From: GH45 sp965370965
GTDB taxonomy: Bacteria; Bacteroidota; Bacteroidia; Bacteroidales; SZUA-534
Assembly: GCA_965370965.1 (NCBI GenBank)
Contig: CBDUWQ010000033.1
Coordinates: 1-25,892, forward strand
Reading direction: 5' to 3'
DNA: 25,892 nucleotides
In this document: positions 1 to 6,868 of the stretch, in pieces
Layout of the letters: each line of letters opens with the position of its first letter
How positions within the stretch are numbered: position 1 is the first letter of the stretch
Position numbers and translations under genes: made by a program
Notes under the pieces: generated by a model
Database searches by the model: none
What the model was told of the DNA's origin: nothing
Seen by the model: the letters and a program-made list of their open reading frames with translations, nothing else

Positions 1-451
1 TGGTACTGTTCAAATCCATATCCTCAAAAAGATGGTCAAAATCTTCTTCACTTTCTGTTCCCATTGTAGAAAGTTGGATATTATTCAGAATTTCTTGTAA
101 GTCCTCTAAAATGAAATTGCTCTCTGTGTCATTGTTTCCGTTCCCTCTTTTAGCAAGTTCACTAAACAATTCAGATGGTTTTAGGAAATAACCCAATTTT
201 TCAAGAGATTCCTCCTTGATTGCTTCGATATATTCTTTTCCTTGTTCTGAACCTTCTTTAATCTCTTTGTATTTTATTCCGTCAGGTTTCAAAATGGTGT
301 TGGCGTACATTTCCATTTTTTCAGCCAAGTATTTATAAAAAATAAATCCGAGTATGTAATCTCGGAATTCATCAGCATTCATTTTACCTCTCAACTCGTT
401 GGCTATATTCCAAAGTTGCTGTTCAAGTTGTTTCTTTTGGTCTTCACTCAT
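1..451 (-). CDS. hsdM: Type I restriction-modification methyltransferase subunit HsdM, N-terminal part (gene runs off the left edge)
   Basis: About 150 codons are present, starting at the ATG whose complement is at 449-451 and reading off the window at base 1. The protein opens MSEDQKKQLEQQLWNIANEL and continues with RGKMNADEFRDYILGFIFY and KYLAEKM, which is the classic helical HsdM_N domain. HsdM carries the SAM-dependent adenine-N6 methylation activity of a type I system and works with HsdS (DNA recognition) and HsdR (cleavage). The catalytic N6-methylase domain with its NPPF-type motif, and hsdS/hsdR, would lie outside the window to the left. The gene is read in the same direction as the HNH gene at 755-1585. 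About 300 bases of structured non-coding DNA separate the two, and the cassette-like boundary at 650-656 lies just before it. The family call is strong; the completeness of the system cannot be judged from here. Confidence 0.9.
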   Translation of the reverse strand, partial: MSEDQKKQLEQQLWNIANELRGKMNADEFRDYILGFIFYKYLAEKMEMYANTILKPDGIKYKEIKEGSEQGKEYIEAIKEESLEKLGYFLKPSELFSELAKRGNGNNDTESNFILEDLQEILNNIQLSTMGTESEEDFDHLFEDMDLNST

Positions 452-516
452 ATATACTTAATTCCTTCAATTATTAAAATTTCAAAGATACCTAATTATC
501 TCCGAGCGTTGGCAAG

Positions 517-583
517 AAATTGCTCTTTTGGTTTTTTTAGGGTTGGCTTTTTGTGTGTTGGCAAAAAACCAAATGTGCAATTT
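517..583. repeat. Long imperfect inverted repeat upstream of hsdM
   Basis: The arm at 517-538 (aaattgctcttttggttttt and following t's) pairs with 563-583 (aaaaaaccaaatgtgcaatt and t), with two or three mismatches and a loop of about 24 bases. The loop and flanks repeat the word GTTGGC (508-513, 542-547, 557-562). It lies in the hsdM 5' leader region within the 452-754 gene-free stretch, so it may be a recombination-site remnant, a transcript hairpin or an attenuator. No small gene is supported here: the short plus-strand reading frame across it has no family resemblance. Confidence 0.6.
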
Positions 584-649
584 GTGCGTAGGCTTTTTCT
601 GTATTTTATTGTAGCAAATTTATCATTCTGTTTCGTTTCTTTTGCTTGC

Positions 650-782
650 TGCTAACGTTAAGTATATGAAAAGTAAGCGATTCCGAAGCACAAATCTATC
701 TGCGTACAACAAAGGTGAAACGGGCTACAAACCTTGATGCTACTACTATCTCGCTTATTTTTTATATACATTGTTACCAACC
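650..782 (-). repeat. attC-like cassette recombination site 3' of the HNH gene
   Basis: Read on the minus strand, the site opens with GGTTGGTAAC (complement of 773-782), runs through an arm GTATATAAAAAATAAGCGA, and after a ~70-base centre has the complementary arm TCGCTTACTTTTCATATAC. It ends at AACGTTAGCA (complement of 649-658). The arms pair over about 20 bases with few mismatches, and the ends are TAAC and GTTA. This is the architecture of integron attC sites (R''...R'). The bases GTTACCA/GTTAGCA depart from the textbook GTTRRRY, so this is an attC-like call from layout, not from a model score. The 5' arm overlaps the last codons of the HNH gene. Confidence 0.55.
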
Positions 783-1585
783 GTATTTATTATTTTTCCT
801 TTTAATTCATCTATTGTCAAAGCAGTTTTTTTTCTATGAATCATAGCATGACAGTTTAGACAAACAGGTCTCAAATCTTCTATCGGATTTATTTCATATT
901 CAGCCTTTACATTTGAAACCTGTGTCAAATGATGTACATGTATGAAATTTTTTCCAAATTCTCCATAAACTGTTTCAAAGTCAAAACCACAAACAAAGCA
1001 TTTTGCACCATATTTTTCTATGCATACTTTTCTTGCTTGTGGATTCCGCTCATATTTGTTTGATGTTATTTGCCTTACAGTCCCTTCTTTAAATTTTAAA
1101 TCATTGTCTGAAGATAGATTAGGTTTGACTATTAAATTACTTGTTTTAAAATTAAAATCAAGCCATACTTTCTCAAGTTCATCTGCAACAAAAGGTTTTA
1201 TTAAAATTCCTGAGTTTTGTGTCGACCAATGTTGTTCAGAAAGTTTTCCCGATTTCAACACGTCCATTTCAAGGATTGTCTCTTTTTCTGGATTTAATAA
1301 AATGTCATACTCAAAAGAAATATAATTTGCTTTTTTATTAGGTTCTCCGCTCCAATGTTGATCTTGATAAACATTCGATACTGCATATCCAGAAGCACAA
1401 ATTCCTTTTGGTTCTTTTCTACCAAGTCTGATTAGGAAAAGTCTGTCATTTGGTTGAATTGACTTATTTACACCACAACTCCAACTGTCCCTATAAACAC
1501 CTTTTTCATTCAATTCCCTTATTGATTCTTCTATATCTTTCCAGTCCCATTTTTCAGGATTCCATGATAATAAATGTGTTGTCAT
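755..1585 (-). CDS. HNH endonuclease with N-terminal PUA/EVE-like domain (probable modification-dependent restriction enzyme)
   Basis: 276 residues. The first ~145 resemble the EVE/PUA-like fold: LSWNPEKWDW at the start, then WSCGVNKSIQPNDRLFLIRL and an ASGYAVS strand near 64-70. The C-terminal third is a zinc-bound HNH nuclease: CFVC (C196, C199), HVHH (H216-H219) with the general-base histidine, then a conserved N (N233) and CLNCHAMIH (C242, C245, H250). EVE-HNH proteins are known restriction enzymes that sense modified cytosine, so cleavage of modified phage DNA is the likely role; this is inference from domain order. It stands alone between hsdM and add. GTTACCAACC-type boxes bound it on both sides (773-782 and 1601-1610), which suggests it arrived as a cassette. 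The start ATG at 1585 lies only 16 bases inside the upstream box. Confidence 0.85.
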   Translation of the reverse strand: MTTHLLSWNPEKWDWKDIEESIRELNEKGVYRDSWSCGVNKSIQPNDRLFLIRLGRKEPKGICASGYAVSNVYQDQHWSGEPNKKANYISFEYDILLNPEKETILEMDVLKSGKLSEQHWSTQNSGILIKPFVADELEKVWLDFNFKTSNLIVKPNLSSDNDLKFKEGTVRQITSNKYERNPQARKVCIEKYGAKCFVCGFDFETVYGEFGKNFIHVHHLTQVSNVKAEYEINPIEDLRPVCLNCHAMIHRKKTALTIDELKGKIINTVGNNVYKK

Positions 1586-1600
1586 TTTCTGTCTTTATAT

Positions 1601-1610
1601 GGTTGGTAAC
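1601..1610 (-). other. Cassette boundary box upstream of the HNH gene (R'-like)
   Basis: The plus-strand bases ggttggtaac are the exact reverse complement of gttaccaacc at 773-782; the match extends to 13 of 14 bases (atatggttggtaac against gttaccaaccgtat). Together they bracket the HNH gene. Under the integron model the crossover would fall after the minus-strand G of GTTACC, so the element would span about 657-1609. Confidence 0.5.
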
Positions 1611-1638
1611 TAATAAATAAGCTTACTTTTTAAAGCTT

Positions 1639-2697
1639 TTAAATATAATCTCTTTTAATTATCAATCCTTTTTTCTCAAGCTCTTTTGTTACTTTGTGAA
1701 TTAATTCCACCTTCTCTTTAAGTGGCAAAAAAGCCGATTTAAAACCATTTAATATCAAGTATTTAAGCTCATCGGGCTCGAATTTATATTTTTTTATGGC
1801 CAACATATATTCATCGGTAAGCGTAGTTTTGCTAATTAAGCGGTTATCGGTATTTATTGTTACGCGAATTCCCAAATCAAAATAAAATTTAATAGGATGC
1901 TGTTCAAATTTTTCAACAGCTTTGGTCTGTAGGTTTGATGTGATACACATTTCAAGCGGAATTCTATGGTCGTTTACATAGTTCAATAAATCGCCGTCTT
2001 CGCGCAAGCGTGTGCCATGCCCAATACGATTTGCATTAATAATATGCAATGCCTGATGTATAGATTCGGGTCCGTATGCTTCGCCGGCATGTGCTGTAGT
2101 GTTAATGTTGTTATTTACTATAAGGTAAAACGAATCTTTGTGGTCTTTAGCAGGAAAACCATCTTCGGCACCTGCCAAATCATAGCCAACAACACCTCGG
2201 TTTTTGTAGGCAACAGCCAGCTCTGCAAGTTGCAGCGATACATCGGGCGTGGTATGCCGTAAACCACAAATTATGATGCCAACTGTAATGTTAAAGTCTT
2301 TTTCGGCTCTTTTTTTACCTTCCAAAACGGCATCAATAACTTGTGTTAATTTTAACTCTTTTTTGATATGCAAAATTGGTGAAAAGCGTATTTCGAGATA
2401 CCAGATATTCTCCTTGGCACAGTCTTCGGCAAGTTCGTAGGTTGCTCTGTTAAGTGCCTGTTTTGTTTGCAAAACCGAACAGGTAACATCAAATGGGCGC
2501 AGGTACTCCTCAAGGCTTTGGCACTCCATGCCCACGGCAAGCAGTTTTGTTAGCTCCTTAATATTATCTTTTGGCAGTTTTACATTGTTTTGTTTTGCAA
2601 GGTCTAAAATAGTTTCCACGCGCATCGATCCGTCAAGGTGGCAATGCAACTCTGCCTTGGGTAAAGTGTGTACAAATTCTCGGGTAAGTTTTATCAT
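1639..2697 (-). CDS. add: Adenosine deaminase
   Basis: 352 residues from the chosen ATG at 2697. It hydrolyses adenosine and deoxyadenosine to inosine and ammonia in cytoplasmic purine salvage. The TIM-barrel zinc site is complete: HCHLDG (H18, H20), HAGE (H203, E206), RIGHGTRL (H227) and INTDNR (D284). The NTDNRL form of the last motif, rather than NTDDP, is also usual in actinobacterial-type adenosine deaminases. An upstream in-frame start at 2736 would add 13 residues, but a strong Shine-Dalgarno (2701-2708) and the family N-terminus fix the start at 2697. The downstream end lies 29 bases from the HNH cassette boundary, so the cassette seems to have entered just 3' of this gene. Confidence 0.95.
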   Translation of the reverse strand: MIKLTREFVHTLPKAELHCHLDGSMRVETILDLAKQNNVKLPKDNIKELTKLLAVGMECQSLEEYLRPFDVTCSVLQTKQALNRATYELAEDCAKENIWYLEIRFSPILHIKKELKLTQVIDAVLEGKKRAEKDFNITVGIIICGLRHTTPDVSLQLAELAVAYKNRGVVGYDLAGAEDGFPAKDHKDSFYLIVNNNINTTAHAGEAYGPESIHQALHIINANRIGHGTRLREDGDLLNYVNDHRIPLEMCITSNLQTKAVEKFEQHPIKFYFDLGIRVTINTDNRLISKTTLTDEYMLAIKKYKFEPDELKYLILNGFKSAFLPLKEKVELIHKVTKELEKKGLIIKRDYI

Positions 2698-2700
2698 AAA

Positions 2701-2708
2701 TCCTCCTG
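2701..2708 (-). promoter_or_regulatory. Ribosome binding site deciding the add start
   Basis: The minus strand reads CAGGAGGA just before the ATG at 2697, a near-perfect Shine-Dalgarno at normal spacing. Such sites are unusual in Bacteroidota, which mostly use AT-rich leaders. It supports the short form of Add. Confidence 0.75.
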
Positions 2709-2715
2709 TTTTATG

Positions 2716-2723
2716 CAAATATA
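2716..2723 (-). promoter_or_regulatory. Putative Bacteroidota -7 box of add
   Basis: The minus strand reads TATATTTG, an exact TAnnTTTG match, about 18 bases before the start codon. A TTG lies 23 bases further upstream, slightly beyond the usual 19-21 spacing, so the -33 element is doubtful. Confidence 0.45.
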
Positions 2724-2763
2724 TAATTATTAACAAGTAATAGTTTCAATATATTAGCAATAA

Positions 2764-3036
2764 TTTAGCCTGTATTATGCATGAACATTTACAAAATACA
2801 TCTATTTCATTAACCTATTGTATTTTATGTAATATATGTAACTATTTTATTAACAATTTTTGTAAAAATTTTTGTAAAAATTTACCAAAGGCAAATTAAA
2901 TTTTGCCATACTCAGCGCCTGCCTATCTGGCCAGGCAGGTTATAGCCTGTTCGCAGTCCGCCGCGGCGGACAGCTTCACAGGTTAAGCCTTTATTATGAC
3001 AAAAATTTTATTTGTGCATAATACGGGTTAGGTTAC
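2764..3036. repeat. Inverted-repeat element with GC-rich palindromic core
   Basis: The outer arms are TAGCCTGTATTATGCA at 2766-2781 and TGCATAATACGGGTTA at 3015-3030, complementary at 14 of 16 bases. Inside lie tandem ttttgtaaaaat units (about 2850-2882), a small ggcaaa...tttgcc hairpin (2890-2907), a cctgcct/aggcagg inverted repeat (2918-2939) and a perfect 16-base palindrome GTCCGCCGCGGCGGAC (2956-2971) nested in CCTGT...ACAGG. No coding potential was seen. It resembles a non-autonomous MITE-like element with a REP-like core. Confidence 0.55.
2956..2971. repeat. Perfect 16-base GC palindrome
   Basis: GTCCGCCGCGGCGGAC is its own reverse complement and all G/C except its T and A, in a very AT-rich gap. 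Flanking CCTGT (2947-2951) and ACAGG extend the stem. Confidence 0.8.
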
Positions 3037-3423
3037 ACTTTAAAATTATACCTAAATATCTAAAATGGAATCGTTATGAAGTTTCGTAGTGTGCATTAAT
3101 GCTGCAAAGCGCATCAAAAAGTTTTGCAAGCGTAGCCATTGTTACGATGATAAACTTTGAAGTGAGCATTTGTAGTAGTATTGTGCAATACGGGACTGTA
3201 ATAGATTTTCATTTTAGATTTTTAGGTTATACTATAAAAACAAATAATTTACATTTATTAAAGCAATTTTGTAATTACAAGTGCTTAGCATCCTGTATAT
3301 ATAAGATGTTTCAAGCATAAGCTATATATATACCTATATATCAATTAAATACAGTGCCTGTTATTACATAATATAATTATTGTTTTGTAATATTCATACA
3401 AACCTAATCTGGATAAACCAGAA
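3037..3423. other. Gene-free stretch without recognised content
   Basis: AT-rich sequence between the inverted-repeat element and the AAAGT repeat cluster. The 73-codon plus-strand reading frame at 3099-3320 has an unconvincing composition and no family resemblance. No RNA gene, promoter or terminator could be supported. Confidence 0.5.
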
Positions 3424-3524
3424 AAGTGTCTAAAGTTAAAAGTATATTAAAGTGCCTTAAGTTGAAGTACTATAACAACTTTAGCCTACTGTTTACTTTA
3501 GTTTACTTTAGTTAACTTTCAACT
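3424..3524. repeat. CTAAAGT-type repeat cluster forming an inverted repeat
   Basis: Variants of aagtgtctaaagttaaaagt and aagtgccttaagttgaagt stand in direct repeat at 3425-3468. The complementary words tttactttag (twice in tandem) and ttaactttcaactt follow at 3491-3524. The two halves can pair imperfectly. Simple heptamer-like clusters of this kind are common between genes in Bacteroidota; no function is claimed. Confidence 0.5.
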
Positions 3525-3615
3525 TCTGCCAAAAAATACACGAATATTATAACTAAGATACTAATAACTATTAATGACAATTGAATGACAACCAAATGAT
3601 TCATTTTTTTTTAGA

Positions 3616-4320
3616 TTAACCTTGAATTATAAATATAGCCGGCCGTTTGTTTATATCGGGCTTTTGTTTTTTCCAGTTTTGGATTGTATCGGTTTTTATA
3701 AATTCCGACCCTAAGGTAATATCGCATGCTATGCATAATTTGGTATTTGGGTAGCAACTGTTCAATATATCGTTAACCATGGCATTGTTGCGGTAGGGGG
3801 TTTCAATAAATAGCTGCGATTGCTGTTCGTTCATCGACTTTTTTTCAAGATATTTTATCTGTTTTATACGCTCATTTGATTTTACAGGTAAGTAACCGTT
3901 AAAAGCAAAATTTTGTCCATTAAGCCCCGATGCCATTACTGCCAATAAAATACTGCTTGGGCCAACAAACGGAACAACCTGAATATTGTTTTTATGGGCA
4001 AGTTCAACCACGGCAGCACCGGGGTCGGCTACGCCGGGAACTCCTGCTTCTGAAATTACACCCATGTTAAAACCGGTAAGCAAAGGTTTTAAATATGTTT
4101 CAATTTGTTGTGCCGTAGTATGTTTGTTAAGCTCAAAAAATGCCGTATCATCAATGGGAAAATTTTTATCAAGCATTTTAAGGTAACGCCGCGTAGTCCT
4201 TATATTTTCAACAATAAAATGCCGTATGGCAATGGTTTTTTCGATAACCTTTTTCGGAATTACGCTTTCAATATTGCTTTCGCCTAATGTAATGGGTATT
4301 AAATATAGTTTGCCTTTCAT
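3616..4320 (-). CDS. RsmI-like SAM-dependent methyltransferase (tetrapyrrole methylase fold)
   Basis: 234 residues with the tetrapyrrole-methylase fold. It opens MKGKLYLIPITLG, and the nucleotide-binding signature VISEAGVPGVADPGAAVV is at 88-105 (compare the DAGTPGxSDPG of RsmI). FVGPSSILLAVMASGL follows at about 118-133 and GYLPVKSNER at 142-151, matching the GF.P....R of RsmI. RsmI 2'-O-methylates C1402 of 16S rRNA. This protein is shorter and more divergent than true RsmI (about 220-290 residues), and Bacteroidota often carry such a second paralogue, so the exact substrate is uncertain. It is monocistronic as far as seen, with no clear Shine-Dalgarno. Confidence 0.85.
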   Translation of the reverse strand: MKGKLYLIPITLGESNIESVIPKKVIEKTIAIRHFIVENIRTTRRYLKMLDKNFPIDDTAFFELNKHTTAQQIETYLKPLLTGFNMGVISEAGVPGVADPGAAVVELAHKNNIQVVPFVGPSSILLAVMASGLNGQNFAFNGYLPVKSNERIKQIKYLEKKSMNEQQSQLFIETPYRNNAMVNDILNSCYPNTKLCIACDITLGSEFIKTDTIQNWKKQKPDINKRPAIFIIQG

Positions 4321-4337
4321 GATTTTGAGGTTTTTAA

Positions 4338-4437
4338 AAGTTCAGGGTTCAGGGTTCAGGTTTCAGGTTTCAAATTCAAAGTTCAAAGTTTATATAAAAA
4401 AATGATAAGCAATTCAACAATTTAACAATTTAGCAAT
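4338..4437. repeat. Heptamer (GTTCAGG/GTTCAAA) and AACAATTTA tandem repeats
   Basis: From 4338 the sequence runs through degenerate seven-base units: gttcagg three times, tttcagg, then tttcaaa, ttcaaag and ttcaaag. A second short array caattcaacaatttaacaat lies at 4410-4437. These sit between the RsmI-like gene and the BASS transporter. Length variation between strains is to be expected for such arrays. Confidence 0.65.
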
Positions 4438-4554
4438 GATAATTAAATGTTCAAGGTTTCAAAATTTAGGCGTTACACTTCATATGTAATTATTTAGTTT
4501 TTTTTTGTTTTCAAATATCGTAGAAATTTTTGAATATTTAGAACATAAATCGGG

Positions 4555-4576
4555 TTAGTGTGTTTTAAACCACTAA
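4555..4576. promoter_or_regulatory. Possible operator or hairpin before the BASS transporter
   Basis: TTAGTGtGTTT T AAACCACTAA is a near-perfect inverted repeat (10 paired bases with one bulge) ending 19 bases before the ATG at 4596. It could be a regulator site or a leader hairpin; nothing identifies a regulator. Confidence 0.35.
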
Positions 4577-4595
4577 TGCTATTAAAACTATATTT

Positions 4596-5516
4596 ATGTT
4601 ACAACAAATTTTTAAAATACTGTTAAACCGTAATGTTATACTTATTGGGGCAATTATTTTGGGCATGTCTTTTGGGGCAGGTTCTGATATTCTTAAAGAT
4701 TTTACTATTTATATTTTGGGTGTAGTAATGACTTTTTCTACTTCGGGGATACCGGCAAAAGGGTTATTGCCCATTTCAAGATCGTTAAAAACAATTGGTG
4801 TATCGGTGTTTTTAGGGTATTTTGTTTTTAGTACGGTTTTGCTTACACTGTCTTGGCTTTTTATTGATGACACATACCTTTTTTATGGAATGGTAATTAT
4901 AGCCGCTTCGCCACCGGGGGTAGCTGTAATACCTTTTACCCATATTTTAAAGGGCAATGTGGATTATACCATGGTTGGAACGCTTGGCACTTATTTGGCG
5001 AGTATTGTTTTGGCACCAATAATAATTTCTGTTTTTTCAGGTTCTGACAGTCTAAATCCCACACAGTTGGCTACTGTAATGTTAAAAATTGTAGTGTTGC
5101 CTTTCTTAATAAGCAGGGTATTACGGCATAAAAAAGTATATCAGTCAGTAGTGAAAATAAGGGGTAGGGTTATTGATTTTGGTTTTGCCTTAATTATTTA
5201 TACCGCAGTTGGCTTAAACCGATCGGTGTTTTTTGAGAATTTTGGTGTATTGGCCATAATATCAATAATATTTGTTATTGCAATGTTTGGGTTGGGGGGT
5301 ATTCATAATATTATATCAAAACGCATAAAAACCAATAAAGAGATTGCCATAAGTCAAAATTTATTGCTAACAGTAAAAAGCTCAGGTTTTACGGCATCGG
5401 CTTCGCTTGCTATTTTTGGAAAGGAGGCTGCTGTTCCGTCAGCAATTATGGCAGTTTTTGTTTTGATTTATTTGCTATATCTTAGCCTGATAAACGAATT
5501 AAAAAAAAGGTTTTGA
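4596..5516 (+). CDS. BASS/SBF-family (bile acid:Na+ symporter-like) transporter
   Basis: 306 residues, almost wholly hydrophobic, with eight to ten predicted membrane helices. Two family hallmarks are visible: the discontinuous-helix motif AASPPGVAVIPFTHIL near 107-122 followed by YTMVGTLGTYLASIVLAP, and the second repeat with LLLTVKSSGFTASASLAIFG and EAAVPSAIMA near 258-288. The family imports organic anions (bile acids, pantoate, pyruvate, sulfate conjugates) with Na+; the substrate here cannot be read from sequence. The stop codon overlaps the start of the downstream metallo-hydrolase, so the two are translationally coupled. Confidence 0.8.
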   Translation: MLQQIFKILLNRNVILIGAIILGMSFGAGSDILKDFTIYILGVVMTFSTSGIPAKGLLPISRSLKTIGVSVFLGYFVFSTVLLTLSWLFIDDTYLFYGMVIIAASPPGVAVIPFTHILKGNVDYTMVGTLGTYLASIVLAPIIISVFSGSDSLNPTQLATVMLKIVVLPFLISRVLRHKKVYQSVVKIRGRVIDFGFALIIYTAVGLNRSVFFENFGVLAIISIIFVIAMFGLGGIHNIISKRIKTNKEIAISQNLLLTVKSSGFTASASLAIFGKEAAVPSAIMAVFVLIYLLYLSLINELKKRF

Positions 5517-6274
5517 AAATTACTTTTCTCGGAACAGGTGCTTCGCATGGTATTCCGGTTATTGGGTGCAAATGTGATGTGTGCAGTTCGGCAAATATTA
5601 AAGATAAAAGGCTACGCAGCTCTATTTTTATTAAAACCGATAAAAACAATATAGTTATTGATGCAGGTCCTGATTTTAGGCAACAGATGCTGCGTGAAAA
5701 TATTATAAAAGTTGATGCAGTACTGTTAACGCATGAACATAAAGACCATACTGCCGGCTTAGATGATGTTAGGGCGTACAACTACTTAATGCACAAAGCT
5801 ATGAGTGTTTATGCCGAAGGTCGTGTTGTTGATTCCATTAAGCGCGAATATTCATACGTGTTTAGCAACGATAAATATCCGGGCACACCGGAGTTGGATT
5901 TACATATTGTTCAGAATAAGGTTTTTGAAATAAATGATGATGAAATTATCCCGGTACAGGTTTTTCATAATATGCTGCCGGTGTTTGGTTATAAAATAAA
6001 CAATTTTGCCTATATTACAGATGCAAAGACGATTACCGATAATGAAAAAGAGAAACTGAAAGATTTGGATGTTTTAGTTTTAAGTGCGTTGCGCAAAAAC
6101 ACACATATTTCGCACATGGGGTTAAAGGAGGTAATTGATACTATTGAAGAGCTGAAACCCCGAAAAACCTACCTTACCCATATTAGCCATATGCAATACA
6201 GTTACAATGAGTTGGATGCCCTTTTACCGGCTAATGTCTTTCCTGCATTCGATGGATTATCTATTGAATTGTAA
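5513..6274 (+). CDS. PhnP-like MBL-fold metallo-hydrolase
   Basis: 253 residues. It opens MKITFLGTGASHGIPVIGC with cysteines C19, C21 and C24, as in the structural zinc site of PhnP. The active site is HEHKDHTAGLDD (H74, H76, D78, H79), H152, D170 in AYITDAKTI, and THISH (H223, H226). PhnP-type enzymes cleave cyclic phosphodiesters such as 5-phosphoribosyl 1,2-cyclic phosphate; no other phosphonate genes are nearby, so the substrate is open. The start is the TTG at 5513, which overlaps the upstream TGA in the string TTGA and follows a purine-rich aaaaaaaagg. No in-frame ATG precedes the LGTG motif, so TTG is the best choice. Confidence 0.88.
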   Translation: MKITFLGTGASHGIPVIGCKCDVCSSANIKDKRLRSSIFIKTDKNNIVIDAGPDFRQQMLRENIIKVDAVLLTHEHKDHTAGLDDVRAYNYLMHKAMSVYAEGRVVDSIKREYSYVFSNDKYPGTPELDLHIVQNKVFEINDDEIIPVQVFHNMLPVFGYKINNFAYITDAKTITDNEKEKLKDLDVLVLSALRKNTHISHMGLKEVIDTIEELKPRKTYLTHISHMQYSYNELDALLPANVFPAFDGLSIEL

Positions 6275-6554
6275 ATGAAAGATATTGAGATTTGAATGAT
6301 GAAATAAATCTAATGGAACTCGGAGCGCCCCGCCTGAATAACAAAGTCGGGCAGGCTGCTCCGAGATTAAGTGCAGAGCAATTATTATTACTGCAAATAA
6401 GAAAAAACGTAGCAAGTGCTATGCTATCCAAAACTTTTGTGTAATAAAATTAATAGAGGTCTAAAAATACTGCATACTAAAGGCATCTGTATTCATTAAA
6501 ACCAGTAGTTAACGGCAAACAAAAAAGGAGAAAGCACGTGTAAATAAATTAATA
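6275..6554. other. Gene-free stretch with one hairpin
   Basis: Apart from the inverted repeat at 6319-6365, nothing is recognised before the promoter of the toxin-antitoxin operon. It ends in AT-rich DNA. Confidence 0.5.
6319..6365. repeat. GC-rich hairpin (CTCGGAGC...GCTCCGAG)
   Basis: Perfect 8-base arms at 6319-6326 and 6358-6365 enclose a second partial pairing of gccccgcctg with cgggcaggct. The inner part shares the CCTG...CAGG words of the REP-like sequences at 2918 and 17639. It is not followed by a T-run, so it is not a standard terminator, though it could end transcription of the upstream operon. Confidence 0.6.
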
Positions 6555-6586
6555 TTTGTACGTTTTGTAAAAAAATGTTATTTTTG
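6555..6586 (+). promoter_or_regulatory. Bacteroidota-type promoter of the PIN toxin-antitoxin operon
   Basis: TTTG at 6555-6558 is followed after exactly 20 bases by TATTTTTG at 6579-6586, a full match to TTTG-N19-21-TAnnTTTG. The leader is only about 20 bases. A TTTGT-AA-ACAAA inverted repeat (6583-6594) overlaps the -7 box and could be the operator bound by the antitoxin. Confidence 0.7.
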
Positions 6587-6612
6587 TAAACAAATAATGA
6601 TTAATAAAAAAT

Positions 6613-6867
6613 ATGAAGATGAATACAAAGTTAACACTTACAATTGAGCAGGTTTTAATAGAAAAAGCTAAGGACTATGCGAAGGGAAAGGGGCGTAGTT
6701 TGTCTGATATTGTTGAGAATTTTTTTAAAGTAATTGTGAAAGAAGAAAGAATTGTAAAAACAGAATCAACGCCAATAGCAGATTCTTTAAGAGGTTCTTT
6801 TAAAGCACCTAAAGATATAGACTATAAAAAAGGATTAACAAAAGCTCTAATGGAAAAATATTTATAA
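6613..6867 (+). CDS. DUF6364-type (VapB-like) antitoxin
   Basis: 84 residues. The N-terminus MKMNTKLTLTIEQVLIEKAK followed by DYAKGKGRSLSDIVENFFK is a ribbon-helix-helix-like DNA-binding domain as in DUF6364 antitoxins. The C-terminal half is polar and probably folds onto the toxin. It lies one base upstream of the PIN gene, and the -7 box contains a palindrome it might bind for autoregulation. A second ATG two codons in (6619) is equally possible as the start. Confidence 0.85.
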   Translation: MKMNTKLTLTIEQVLIEKAKDYAKGKGRSLSDIVENFFKVIVKEERIVKTESTPIADSLRGSFKAPKDIDYKKGLTKALMEKYL

Positions 6868-6868
6868 A

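Noticed and set aside
416..655. 79-codon plus-strand reading frame with a hydrophobic protein
   Set aside because: It overlaps the hsdM start and the 517-583 inverted repeat, and its composition follows the T-rich DNA; no start signal or family resemblance.
2698..2736. 13-codon extension of adenosine deaminase
   Set aside because: It would bury a consensus Shine-Dalgarno and the -7 box inside the coding region.
3099..3320. 73-codon reading frame in the gene-free gap
   Set aside because: Irregular composition with many cysteines, no ribosome site and no recognisable domain; judged chance.
4338..4437. CRISPR array
   Set aside because: The repeat unit is only seven to nine bases and there are no unique spacers.
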